This document shows positions 8,219-16,643 of a stretch of 24,046 bases of DNA, piece after piece; the stretch's first letter is position 1; every line of letters begins with the position of its first letter. The notes under the pieces were generated by a model. It did no database searches. It saw only the letters and a program-made list of their open reading frames with translations, and was not told where the DNA came from. This stretch comes from an uncultured Oscillospiraceae bacterium (GTDB lineage Bacteria > Bacillota > Clostridia > Oscillospirales > Oscillospiraceae), in contig CAAEKI010000079.1 in assembly GCA_900756495.1 (NCBI GenBank), positions 1 to 24,046 on the forward strand, given 5' to 3'. The position numbers and the translations under genes were made by a program.

Positions 8219-9078
8219 TGCGACAGAAGAAGAGGAGAAACGGGCAGTTTGCCGTCGCAATTTCTCAGTTTAAGCGAAATAAGCTGGCAATGATAGGCCT
8301 GACCATTCTTATCGTGATTGCCCTTGCCTGCATTTTTCAAGGGGTGATCTCTCCCTATGATTATGCGGAACAAAATATAACAGAGCGATTTGCTCCGGTT
8401 AGCCTCGAGCACCTCTGCGGCACAGACCAGTACGGGCGCGATATCTTTACCAGAATTCTCAAGGGCGGACAGATTTCTTTGATCGTGGCCATCTCTGCTG
8501 TCTGCTTTGCAGGCGTCGTCGGCGCCACATTGGGTGCAACAGCGGCATTTTTTGGCGGAGCCTACGAGACGGTTGTCATGCGTATCATAGATATCCTCCA
8601 AAGCATACCGGGCCTGTTGTTGGCCGCAGGGATATCCACGGCCCTTGGATCCGGCCTTTATAATTCGGTCATTGCCATAGGCTTGGCGCAGGTAGCCAAT
8701 CTGACGCGCATTATGTATTCGAGCAGTTTGTCCATCAAGGGACAGGAGTACTTAGAAGCGGCCAATTCCTATGGAGCCTCCAAAATGAGAATGATTTTCA
8801 AATATGTGATTCCCAATTGTCTTGCTCCGCTTATCGTTCAGATGACCTTGCGTTTGGGGATCTGTATTTCCCAGATTGCAAGTCTGAGCTTCTTTGGCCT
8901 CGGCGTCCAGCCTCCCACGCCCGAGTGGGGGTCATTGCTCAGTGCAGGCAAGCAGTTTATCCGCCAGTACTGGCCGATCGTCACCTTCCCGGGGATTGCT
9001 ATTTCTCTCACCATGATCAGCGTCAACTTTATTGGCGATGGTGTCCGTGACGCTCTGGATCCCAGGATGAAGAGATGA
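8218..9078 (+). CDS. ABC transporter permease, DppC type
   Basis: This 286-residue inner-membrane protein is the partner of the permease upstream. It has a short cytoplasmic N-terminus (QFKRNKLAMIGL), a first transmembrane helix, the conserved external motif GTDQYGRDIFTRI, then five more hydrophobic helices. The EAA coupling loop reads YLEAANSYGASKMRMIFKYV followed by IPNCLAPLIV. It ends with VNFIGDGVRDALDPRMKR, the standard DppC C-terminus. Its ATG at 8218 overlaps the stop of the previous gene, and the ATPase gene follows after 12 bases containing a GAGGAGG ribosome site. Function is translocation of the ligand delivered by the lipoprotein, and the ligand identity is not visible here. Confidence 0.95.
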   Translation: MRQKKRRNGQFAVAISQFKRNKLAMIGLTILIVIALACIFQGVISPYDYAEQNITERFAPVSLEHLCGTDQYGRDIFTRILKGGQISLIVAISAVCFAGVVGATLGATAAFFGGAYETVVMRIIDILQSIPGLLLAAGISTALGSGLYNSVIAIGLAQVANLTRIMYSSSLSIKGQEYLEAANSYGASKMRMIFKYVIPNCLAPLIVQMTLRLGICISQIASLSFFGLGVQPPTPEWGSLLSAGKQFIRQYWPIVTFPGIAISLTMISVNFIGDGVRDALDPRMKR

Positions 9079-9090
9079 GGAGGCAGAGAT

Positions 9091-10065
9091 ATGAGTTTGC
9101 TTGAGATTAAAAATCTGGCAGTCGAGTATGTCACCTCTGAGGAGACTATTCATGCGGTAAACGGCATCAGCCTGTCACTGGAAAAGGGTGAATGTCTGGG
9201 CCTTGTAGGTGAAACCGGAGCTGGCAAGACGTCAACTGCGCTGAGCGTTATCCGGCTGCTGGCCGATCCGCCCGCAAAAGTGCGAAGCGGCGAGATCCTA
9301 TATAATGGGACTGATTTGCTCAAACTGAGCGAGAAACAGATGATGGATATCCGCGGCAACGACATCACCATGATTTTCCAGGATCCAATGACCGCGCTTA
9401 ATCCGGTCAAGACGGTGGGGGAGCAGATCGCCGAGGTTATCCGGCTTCACCAGAAGTGCACGCGTGAGGAGTCGAAGAAAAAAGCGTGTGAAATGCTGGA
9501 AGCGGTCGGAATCGAAGCAAGACGTGCCGACGAATATCCGCATCAGTTTTCCGGCGGAATGAAGCAGCGTGTCGTTATCGCCATTGCGCTTGCCTGTGAA
9601 CCGCAGATTCTCCTCGCCGATGAACCTACGACAGCGCTGGACGTGACCATCCAGGCACAGGTCATCGAGATGATGATCGAACTCCGCCGCCGGTATCAAA
9701 TGTCGATTATATTCATTACACATGATTTGGGTATTGTAGCGGAAGTCTGCGACAAGGTTGCGATTATGTATGCCGGCGAGATCGTGGAGTACGGAGCGCT
9801 CAAGGATATCTTCTTGGCGACCAGCCATCCCTACACCAAGGGACTTTTTGGATCCATCCCGTCCTTGACAAAGGATGTGGACAGGCTTGAACCGATTGAA
9901 GGGATGACGCCTAACCCGGCTCAGCTGCCGTCGGGCTGCAAGTTCCACCCGCGCTGTCCTTATGCAACCGAGGCCTGCAGTGTCGACGTGCCTGAAGCCA
10001 TTGAAGTAAGTCCCGGCCACTTTGTCCGCTGCCATCTTTGCAAAAGCGAGGGAGATAAGGCATGA
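9091..10065 (+). CDS. ABC transporter ATP-binding protein, DppD type
   Basis: This 324-residue ATPase powers the importer. It has the Walker [10 protein letters not shown] (residues 40-48), Q-loop [12 protein letters not shown] (94-105), signature FSGGMKQR (153-160), Walker B ILLADEP (173-179) and the switch histidine in FITHDLG. The C-terminal extension common to oligopeptide transporters (about 260 onward) carries the Cys-rich segment [14 protein letters not shown], which in some family members binds an iron-sulfur cluster. Ribosome site GAGGAGG lies just before the ATG. The stop overlaps the next ATPase gene by ATGA. The protein should form a heterodimer with the DppF-type partner. Confidence 0.95.
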   Translation: MSLLEIKNLAVEYVTSEETIHAVNGISLSLEKGECLGLVGETGAGKTSTALSVIRLLADPPAKVRSGEILYNGTDLLKLSEKQMMDIRGNDITMIFQDPMTALNPVKTVGEQIAEVIRLHQKCTREESKKKACEMLEAVGIEARRADEYPHQFSGGMKQRVVIAIALACEPQILLADEPTTALDVTIQAQVIEMMIELRRRYQMSIIFITHDLGIVAEVCDKVAIMYAGEIVEYGALKDIFLATSHPYTKGLFGSIPSLTKDVDRLEPIEGMTPNPAQLPSGCKFHPRCPYATEACSVDVPEAIEVSPGHFVRCHLCKSEGDKA

Positions 10066-11045
10066 GTGAAGCGAAGACAACCAATGTTCTTCTGGAGGTA
10101 AAACACCTCAAGAAATATTTCAAAACCAAGGGCGGACTTCTGCATGCGGTTGACGACGTCAGCTTTACGATCGGCGAAGGAAAAACGCTCGGCGTCGTGG
10201 GTGAATCAGGCTGCGGAAAATCCACCTTGGGCAGAACCATTCTTGGATTGTTGGATGCGACGGACGGCGAGGTGTGGTTTAACGGCGAAGAGGTCTCTAG
10301 AGCAAAGGGGCGTAAATGGACGGAACTGCGCAAAGAAATGCAGATTATTTTCCAAGATCCCATGGCGTCTCTGAATCCGCGCTTCACCGTTCCGGAATGT
10401 ATTGCCGAACCGCTCAAGATCTTTAAGATATGTAAGAGCAAGAAAGAGCTTGACGAGCGGGTTTTAGAGCTTATGCATACGGTTGGCCTTGACGAGAGAC
10501 TGTATACCAGCTACCCTCACGAGCTTGACGGCGGACGACGCCAGCGAATCGGCATTGCAAGAGCACTGGCCTTGATGCCCAAGTTTATTGTCTGTGATGA
10601 GCCCGTTTCGGCGCTGGATGTCTCCATTCAGGCTCAGATACTAAACCTTTTGCAGGACTTGCAGCGGGAGAGAAAAATAGCGTATATTTTTGTGACCCAT
10701 GACATGTCTGTGGTCAAGCACATTTCTGACGATATCCTGGTTATGTATCTGGGCTGCATGGCAGAAAAAAGTGAAGCAAAGGAGCTGTTCAGGCATCCGC
10801 TTCATCCATATACCAAGGGATTGCTCTCAGCAATTCCCATCCCGGATATTACGGTCGAACGCAAGAGAGTGGTGATGCAGGGAGAAATTTCCTCTCCGGT
10901 AAATCCAAAACCGGGATGCCGTTTTGCCAAACGCTGCCCTTACGCTAAAGACATCTGCTTTGCGGAACAGCCGGCCTTCAAAGAGGAACTGCCTGACCAC
11001 TTTGTAGCATGTCATTTTTGCCGTGAGATCAATGATTTGGATTGA
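10062..11045 (+). CDS. ABC transporter ATP-binding protein, DppF type
   Basis: This is the second ATPase of the importer, 327 residues. Walker A is GESGCGKST (48-56), the Q-loop is IIFQDPMASLNPR, Walker B is FIVCDEP (175-181), the D-loop is SALD, and the switch histidine is in FVTHDMS. The signature motif is LDGGRRQR (155-162) rather than the textbook LSGGQ, so the serine that contacts ATP across the dimer is Asp here. From memory this variant is common in one branch of DppF-like proteins, so it need not mean loss of function. The C-terminal Cys-rich oligopeptide-transporter segment is present (CRFAKRCPYAKDIC). The ATGA overlap with the upstream gene supports coupled expression. Confidence 0.94.
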   Translation: MSEAKTTNVLLEVKHLKKYFKTKGGLLHAVDDVSFTIGEGKTLGVVGESGCGKSTLGRTILGLLDATDGEVWFNGEEVSRAKGRKWTELRKEMQIIFQDPMASLNPRFTVPECIAEPLKIFKICKSKKELDERVLELMHTVGLDERLYTSYPHELDGGRRQRIGIARALALMPKFIVCDEPVSALDVSIQAQILNLLQDLQRERKIAYIFVTHDMSVVKHISDDILVMYLGCMAEKSEAKELFRHPLHPYTKGLLSAIPIPDITVERKRVVMQGEISSPVNPKPGCRFAKRCPYAKDICFAEQPAFKEELPDHFVACHFCREINDLD

Positions 11046-11073
11046 ATCATCTCAGAAAAAGGGAGAATGGTGA

Positions 11074-12696
11074 ATGGATCATATACATATAAGCAGAGAT
11101 TTTCCGATCTATAAGAAGGTCGAGGTGCTTGTCGTCGGCGGAGGACCCGGAGGAGTGGCCGCAGCATTTGCAGCGGCCAAAAACGGAGCCCAAACTATGA
11201 TCGTAGAGCGGACAGAATTCCTCGGCGGGAATATGGGGCAGGGGCTTGTCATGAGCGTGCATGGCTACCGCTCCGACCAGGACTATATGGCCAAGAAGCT
11301 CCCTTGTTCCGACTGGTCAAATCCCCTGGTGGTGAAGACGCCGGTCACAATGGAGATATACAACCGTATCCTGGCGGGGGGCGGGACTGCGTTCCCTGAG
11401 CGCCGCAACGATCCCAGCCTGCGCGAAAATGTAGACGAGGAAGTCGTTGTCTATGTTCTTGACCAGATGGCCAAGGAATTGGGGATAGAAGTGCTTTTTG
11501 ATACCGTCGCCTTCGACGCTGTCATGGAGGGCGACAAGATTGTGGGCGTTGTGATCGCCAACAAATCCGGGCCGCAGGTTATCCTGGCCGACGTTATTAT
11601 CGACTGCAGCGCCGATGCGGATATCGCGGCAAGAGCGGGCGCCGAATATATGTTTGGGGACGAGGAGCTCGGGCGCCCCCATGGAATATCCCTGCTGTTT
11701 GAGATGGGCGGCATAGACTTTGAGCGGTTCTTTAGTTACCTGAAAAACCGCCCTGTTCCTACCCCTGAAGAGAAGGCGGCGCTGAAGCAGGATATTATAA
11801 AATATACCAACGGCGGCGTTAAGTCTCCAGACGCAGTGTTCTTCATGGGCGGTCAGAAGGGAGAGAGCCACAGCACTGACGGACAAATGCATATGGAGGG
11901 CAAGCACCTTACCTGGGAGGAGCAGGAGCAGGCGTACAGGGAAGGAAAGTTCCTCTCTTTGAGACCCTGTGTTGACGCCGAGTGGATAGAGTATCTGAAG
12001 GAGCATCCGGAAACGCCGTTTATGCCTAATACGCTGGCTCCGGAGCCCATGTATCCGTGGCCCCCGGCCTTTACCTGGTATGGTATTGTCAGAAACGGCA
12101 AGGTCCGCTATGACCAGGCGGTTTCCGGCGTGCATGAGTGCTTTGTCGATCCTACCAATGCCGCTGAACTGAGCAAGGCGCTGGTTACCTGCCGTGAAAT
12201 TAATCAGGCGTACATCAACTTTTTCCGGGAGAAAATCCCCGGCTTTGAAAACGCCTACATTTACAAGACCGGCAACTACGGCGGACGTGAAAGCCGTCAG
12301 ATCATCGGCGAATATGTGCTTACCCTGCAGGATCTGGCGGACGGAACCTGGTTTGACGATACCATTGCAGTTCTCTGGCGAGCCAACAACCTTCATCTCC
12401 TGACCGGGCAGAAGGGACAGAGGATGTGGTTTGTGCCTCAGCGGAAGTTTACTGTGCCGTATAGATGCCTTGTCCCCAAGACGGTTGATAACCTGCTTAT
12501 AGGCGGGCGCCCGATCTCCAAGGTACATGCCGTAAGATGCTCCTCTATGGTGCCCTGTATGCAATATGGAGAGGCGTGCGGCGCCGCCGCGGCTGTCTGT
12601 ATCAAAAACGGAACCAACCCCCGCAATGTAAATGTATATGAGGTACAAACCATTCTTGGCCTTCAGGACGGCAGGGACAACAACAGGTTAGACTGA
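11074..12696 (+). CDS. FAD-dependent oxidoreductase (FAD_oxidored family), copy 1
   Basis: This 540-residue flavoprotein has an N-terminal Rossmann fold: VEVLVVGGGPGGVAAA (residues 16-31) and the ribose-binding acidic Glu45 in MIVER. The FLGGNMGQG segment follows. The C-terminus has the FAD-closing motif LLIGGRPISKVHAVRCSSM and then a QYGEACGAAAA helix, typical of the FAD_oxidored (Pfam PF12831) family. No signal peptide is seen, so it is probably cytosolic. It is the last gene of the first operon, 28 bases after the importer, and is followed by a hairpin. The family is poorly characterised and includes reductases and dehydrogenases. The context suggests a redox step on the imported compound. 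A related protein opens the TRAP/AcnX operon at 17877. Confidence 0.88.
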   Translation: MDHIHISRDFPIYKKVEVLVVGGGPGGVAAAFAAAKNGAQTMIVERTEFLGGNMGQGLVMSVHGYRSDQDYMAKKLPCSDWSNPLVVKTPVTMEIYNRILAGGGTAFPERRNDPSLRENVDEEVVVYVLDQMAKELGIEVLFDTVAFDAVMEGDKIVGVVIANKSGPQVILADVIIDCSADADIAARAGAEYMFGDEELGRPHGISLLFEMGGIDFERFFSYLKNRPVPTPEEKAALKQDIIKYTNGGVKSPDAVFFMGGQKGESHSTDGQMHMEGKHLTWEEQEQAYREGKFLSLRPCVDAEWIEYLKEHPETPFMPNTLAPEPMYPWPPAFTWYGIVRNGKVRYDQAVSGVHECFVDPTNAAELSKALVTCREINQAYINFFREKIPGFENAYIYKTGNYGGRESRQIIGEYVLTLQDLADGTWFDDTIAVLWRANNLHLLTGQKGQRMWFVPQRKFTVPYRCLVPKTVDNLLIGGRPISKVHAVRCSSMVPCMQYGEACGAAAAVCIKNGTNPRNVNVYEVQTILGLQDGRDNNRLD

Positions 12697-12770
12697 GGCA
12701 GGATGCTAAGAAAAGCAGGAGAAGACAGGTGGTGCATGACTTGTTTTCTCTATGGCGATAAGAATAAGAC

Positions 12771-12812
12771 ACTCAATCAGAGGAAGACGTATATCGCTTC
12801 CTCTGATTGAGT
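12771..12812 (+). terminator. Perfect 16-bp hairpin after the first operon
   Basis: Arms ACTCAATCAGAGGAAG (12771-12786) and its exact complement at 12797-12812 enclose a 10-base loop. This gives a long, stable stem 75 bases after the last gene of the ABC-transporter operon. The following T run is only three bases (TTTC), so this may be a weak intrinsic terminator or an RNA-stabilising end. It still marks the most likely boundary between the first operon and the exporter gene. Confidence 0.75.
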
Positions 12813-12889
12813 TTCGCCGAAAAATTTAGTGGGCTTGAAAAAGAGAAAAAGTGCCCGTTTGGTGAAATGTATTAGGATTTCTCACAGCT

Positions 12890-14308
12890 GTGACAAATCA
12901 ATATGGGGGTGGGGCAGTGGGCAGAGGCGGCAAAGCGACTACCGACCTGACGGAAGGTCCGGTTTTCAAAATATTGCTGACATTTTCTCTTCCGATTATT
13001 GCTTCGAATATTTTACATACAGGATACAACCTCGTGGATATGGCTATCGTAGGCCGCTATCTTGGCAGTGTGGGTCTTTCTGCGGTATCTGTGGTCAGCG
13101 ATATCCTGAACGTGATACTGCTGGCAAGCAACGGTATGAGCAACGCCGCACAGGTTGTGATTGCACAGTATACCGGGGCAAGAGACAGAACGGCTGTAAA
13201 CAAGAGCGCCGGCACGATATTCAGTGTGGTAATGCTCTGTTCTCTTGCCGTTACGGTACTTATGATTGGATTTCATGTCCCAATATTGAAGATGATGAAT
13301 GTGCCGGAGGAGGCATGGAATGATGCCGTATATTATTCCATTACCTGTTATCTGGGGATCATATTTACGTTTGGCTATGGCGTTCTGGCCGCCCTGCTGA
13401 GAGGTATGGGGGATTCCAGGCACTCTCTGCTGTTTATCACGGTGGCGTCAGTCCTCAATATCATACTGGATCTCCTGTTTGTCGGGGCCTGGGGGATGGG
13501 AACCTTTGGCGCCGCCCTTGCCACTGTGATAGGACAGGGGGTCAGCTTTATCTGGTCGCTGGGGTATCTCTACAGGCACCGCGACCGGTTTGGCCTTGAT
13601 ATTACCCTGGGCATGTTCCGGATTGATAGGGAGATTTTTAAGATATATATGCGGCTTGCTATCCCTATGTGCTTACAGCGGGTATTTGTACAAGTGGCAA
13701 ATCTCTATGTCAATTCCTACATCTATGCTTATGGAGTCACGGTTTCTGCAGTTACAGGAATCGGGAGTAAGCTTGGGACCCTGAGTCAAGTGTTCAGTTC
13801 GGGCATGCTGCATGGAGGGGCGGCAATGGTAGGGCAGAACATAAGCGCAGGAAAACAGGACAGAGTGAAAAGAGTCATATACATCAATATGGCATTTGGC
13901 CTGACAGTTTGGGCGGCTGTTTCGATTCTGACTGCGCTGTTTAGAGTGCAGCTGTTTGGGTTGTTTACAGACGACGTTCTGGTCTTGGAGATGTCTAAGG
14001 TATACCTGCCCGCCCTGATTCTGCGGTATCTGATGTTCTGTACGCGCTGTCCATTTATGGCGCTGATAAATGGAATAGGCAATCCCAAATTTAATTATAT
14101 TCTTGGCATCTTGGACGGCCTGGTGTTCCGTGTGGGCTGCGCGCTCCTCTTGGGATTGGCGCTGCACATGGGCATATCCGGGTTCTGGTACGGCAATGCG
14201 CTGGGAGGATTTGCTCCCCTGTTTGTCGGCGGGTTCTATTTCTTTACGGGAAAATGGAAACGTGAGACACTGATTTCAGAGAGAAAAAGTGAAAAAAGTA
14301 GGAGATAA
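12890..14308 (+). CDS. MATE-family multidrug/metabolite exporter
   Basis: This protein of up to 472 residues is a MATE-type cation-coupled antiporter in the inner membrane. It shows the family opening LTEGPVFKILLTFSLPIIASNI, then NLVDMAIVGRYLG, and about twelve hydrophobic spans in two related halves; the second half begins near RLAIPMCLQRVF. It also has the RGMGDSRHSL loop. The start is uncertain. The GTG at 12890 has no clear ribosome site, whereas the in-frame GTG at 12917 lies just after a G-rich stretch (GGGGGTGGGG) and would give 463 residues. I see no convincing promoter after the hairpin upstream. It is followed by the oxidoreductase with overlapping ends. Its substrate could be a pathway product or an unrelated toxin. 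Confidence 0.93.
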   Translation: MTNQYGGGAVGRGGKATTDLTEGPVFKILLTFSLPIIASNILHTGYNLVDMAIVGRYLGSVGLSAVSVVSDILNVILLASNGMSNAAQVVIAQYTGARDRTAVNKSAGTIFSVVMLCSLAVTVLMIGFHVPILKMMNVPEEAWNDAVYYSITCYLGIIFTFGYGVLAALLRGMGDSRHSLLFITVASVLNIILDLLFVGAWGMGTFGAALATVIGQGVSFIWSLGYLYRHRDRFGLDITLGMFRIDREIFKIYMRLAIPMCLQRVFVQVANLYVNSYIYAYGVTVSAVTGIGSKLGTLSQVFSSGMLHGGAAMVGQNISAGKQDRVKRVIYINMAFGLTVWAAVSILTALFRVQLFGLFTDDVLVLEMSKVYLPALILRYLMFCTRCPFMALINGIGNPKFNYILGILDGLVFRVGCALLLGLALHMGISGFWYGNALGGFAPLFVGGFYFFTGKWKRETLISERKSEKSRR

Positions 14309-14321
14309 ATGCGGTGGTGAG

Positions 14322-15395
14322 ATGATGGGACAAAAGTCGATGGATCAGCCAGTCTATATCCGGGGAGTCAAAATAGAAAACCGCATCGGGTTAGCGCCGC
14401 TGGGAATCACGGTGTACAGTGAGAATGGCCTTATGACAGATGACAGTGTTGCGTTTTATCAGGCTGTCGCCAGAGGAGGTACTGCGCTGTTAATACAGGG
14501 CTGTGCGATAGTTGCCGCCGATGCAAGAAGTCATTCGCTGCAGCTGGGGATTTGGAGCGACGAGCATATCAGCGGACTTCGCCGCCTTGTAGACACTGTA
14601 CATGCCGAAGGAAAAACAGTAATCGCGCAGCTTCAGCATGGCGGTGTGCGCAGCTGTGTCGAAGAACCGTTGGGCCCGTCGAAGATTACCATTGAGATAG
14701 ACGGAGTTCAAAAGGCCAGCAGGGAAATGACCACGGATGAAATTAAGAGCTCACAGCAGCAATACCTGGATGCCGCGCTTCGCGCCGTAAAAGCGGGATA
14801 TGACGGAGTAGAACTGCATGCCTCTCACGGCTGGTTGATTAGTACGTTTCTTTCACCGGTTACCAACCATCGCACAGACGAATATGGAAGGGACCCTCTG
14901 CGGTACCTTCGAGAGGTGTTTCAGAGCATACGCGGAGCGGTTCCGGAAAATTTTATTGTCGGTGTGCGTATGAGCGGCTATGTTCCGGATCTCAAGACGG
15001 GGCTGGAACAGGCGCGGCAGATAGATGCTATGGGTGTGGATTACATCAGTGTTTCGGTAAATTATAAGGTCAAGTGGCTGAAACAGGACGACACCGTACC
15101 AGAGGGCTATCCTTTTGATCCGATGATATACGCCGCACAGGAGATTAAAAAGCTGGCCCACGTCCCTGTATTTGCAGCAAAAGGGATTCGTACGGGAGAG
15201 ATCGCCAACAAGGTGCTTGCTTGTACCGATGTGGATATGGTATTGGTAGGCAGGGGACATCTGTGTGATACCCAATGGGCCAACAAGGCCCTTGCCGGTG
15301 AGCAGCCAAACAGATGCCGGGAGTGCAGGGGGGAGTGCAGGTGGCGCCTGGGCACCAGACTGTGCGCAGCGCTGGCGAAAAAAGAATGGAATTAA
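14322..15395 (+). CDS. Old Yellow Enzyme-type NADH:flavin oxidoreductase, short form with C-terminal cysteine cluster
   Basis: This roughly 357-residue FMN-binding TIM barrel belongs to the family of 2,4-dienoyl-CoA reductase and bile-acid reductases. It has NRIGLAPLG near the N-terminus, AQLQHGG, AVKAGYDGVELHASHGWL, FLSPVTNHRTDEYGRDP and FAAKGIRTGEIA, then the phosphate-binding VLVGRG. The last 28 residues carry CX2CX3CX8C (Cys332, 335, 339, 348), which resembles the 4Fe-4S site of the long, two-domain enzymes. The FAD/NAD domain that normally follows is absent. I chose the ATG at 14322 (or 14325) because GGTGGTGA precedes it; the GTG at 14289 would overlap the exporter gene. The enzyme probably reduces an activated C=C bond, and the electron donor is unclear. 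Confidence 0.88.
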   Translation: MMGQKSMDQPVYIRGVKIENRIGLAPLGITVYSENGLMTDDSVAFYQAVARGGTALLIQGCAIVAADARSHSLQLGIWSDEHISGLRRLVDTVHAEGKTVIAQLQHGGVRSCVEEPLGPSKITIEIDGVQKASREMTTDEIKSSQQQYLDAALRAVKAGYDGVELHASHGWLISTFLSPVTNHRTDEYGRDPLRYLREVFQSIRGAVPENFIVGVRMSGYVPDLKTGLEQARQIDAMGVDYISVSVNYKVKWLKQDDTVPEGYPFDPMIYAAQEIKKLAHVPVFAAKGIRTGEIANKVLACTDVDMVLVGRGHLCDTQWANKALAGEQPNRCRECRGECRWRLGTRLCAALAKKEWN

Positions 15396-15431
15396 AAGGC
15401 TTGAAAACGAATGGCGTGTGAGGTGAAGAGC

Positions 15432-16388
15432 GTGAGAAAAGTCGTGTACCTCGTCAACGACAAGGCAAAAATGGTTCAGGAAGAGCTCCTTGAGCGGGGA
15501 TTTGAGGTTCTGGTTGGCAATGGAGAATTCTATAACGAGGAGTATTTAAAACGTTGTTGGGCACTGATGCCGGGCAGAGGTTATGTTACAAAAGAAACGC
15601 TTGATAAAGCGCCTAATTTGAAGTTCATCTGCAAACAGGGAGTGGGACTGGATCGTATTGATGTCGAAGCTTGCAGTGAGCGAGGAATCACTGTTGCCAA
15701 TACGCCCGATTCTAACGCTATCTCTGTAGCCGAACACACCATGGCACTCATGCTTGCCTGTGCAAAGCAACTGTATCCGCTCTCTCTGCACATTCGCGGC
15801 GAAGCGCTGGACAATAGCTGCACAGATCGGTTTAAAGCATCCGAATTACATGCAAAAACACTTGCCATAATCGGTTTCGGGAGCATCGGGTCAAAGGTTG
15901 CGAAGATGGCCCGCGCTTTTGACATGCATATCATTGCGTATGTAAGGCAGATTGCCAAATACCGGGACAAAAGCGATATTGAGTTTACAGACTGCCTTGA
16001 AAAGGCGCTCTCCGGGGCAGACGTTATTTCTCTGCATGTATCTGGAACGAAGGAAAACCGCCATCTGATAGGCAAACGGGAATTGGCACTGATGAAGCGC
16101 AGTGCAATTGTAATCAATACCACCAGAGGATTTGTCATTGATGAGGATGCACTCTATGAAGCGCTAGTCAATCACCGAATTGCCGGTGCGGGATTGGATG
16201 TGTTTGAACGGGAGCCGCTGACTGCGGGAAATCGGCTTTTGAAGCTGGAGAATGTAGTGGCTACCCCTCACAGTGCTGCAAATACGCCGGAGTCAAATCG
16301 AAGGGCACATCTGCAATGTGTCCGTATCATCCAGGCATTTGCAGAGACAGAGAATGCTTTAGGGGCGTCTGCTGAAGCATTCTCATAA
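15432..16388 (+). CDS. D-isomer-specific 2-hydroxyacid dehydrogenase
   Basis: This 318-residue NAD(P)-dependent dehydrogenase interconverts a D-2-hydroxyacid and a 2-oxoacid. The N-terminal catalytic half has CKQGVGLDRID (67-77) and the central nucleotide-binding half has IGFGSIG (147-153). The catalytic set is Arg232 in NTTRG, the Glu of DVFEREPL (256-263) and His280 in TPHSAANTPE. Length is normal for the phosphoglycerate/lactate dehydrogenase family. I prefer the GTG at 15432, which has GAGGTGA at 15420-15426, over the ATG at 15411, which has no good ribosome site and would add 7 residues. The position after the enoate-type reductase suggests a short reductive branch. A strong terminator follows 33 bases after the stop. 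Confidence 0.93.
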   Translation: MRKVVYLVNDKAKMVQEELLERGFEVLVGNGEFYNEEYLKRCWALMPGRGYVTKETLDKAPNLKFICKQGVGLDRIDVEACSERGITVANTPDSNAISVAEHTMALMLACAKQLYPLSLHIRGEALDNSCTDRFKASELHAKTLAIIGFGSIGSKVAKMARAFDMHIIAYVRQIAKYRDKSDIEFTDCLEKALSGADVISLHVSGTKENRHLIGKRELALMKRSAIVINTTRGFVIDEDALYEALVNHRIAGAGLDVFEREPLTAGNRLLKLENVVATPHSAANTPESNRRAHLQCVRIIQAFAETENALGASAEAFS

Positions 16389-16421
16389 ATGTTAATAATC
16401 GGCGTTCCGCTTCTGATCGAT

Positions 16422-16471
16422 AAAGGGATATGGACCAACTCGCTGTTATGGGGTGGTCCATATCCCTTTTT
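16422..16471 (+). terminator. Strong rho-independent terminator after the 2-hydroxyacid dehydrogenase gene
   Basis: A perfect 16-bp stem (AAAGGGATATGGACCA at 16422-16437, with its complement at 16454-16469) and a 16-base loop is followed directly by T residues through 16471. It lies 33 bases after the dehydrogenase stop and ends the exporter-reductase-dehydrogenase unit. The remaining sequence up to the convergent LysR gene (16472-16643) shows no gene or structure that I can support. Confidence 0.9.
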
Positions 16472-16643
16472 GCAGGTGTGCGCCGCAGCGCGGTCTATGG
16501 TCTGAAGCACTGCAACGCAGGGAGAGCCGTGATAGGGCATGATAAAGGACGTGCCGACACTGCTGTACACCCGGCGCTGAAAGGGCGCGCAGGGTAAATT
16601 GTAATTCCTTCCATTATGCCGGAAGCACAATCAGCTCAGAGAG

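Noticed and set aside
11317..12648. Long - strand open frame (443 codons) opposite the FAD oxidoreductase
   Set aside because: It is fully antisense to a well-supported flavoprotein, with no recognisable domain or ribosome site.
16268..16630. 120-codon - strand frame at the end of the 2-hydroxyacid dehydrogenase gene and the gap after it
   Set aside because: It reads through the terminator stem and the dehydrogenase 3' end, and I recognise no family in it.
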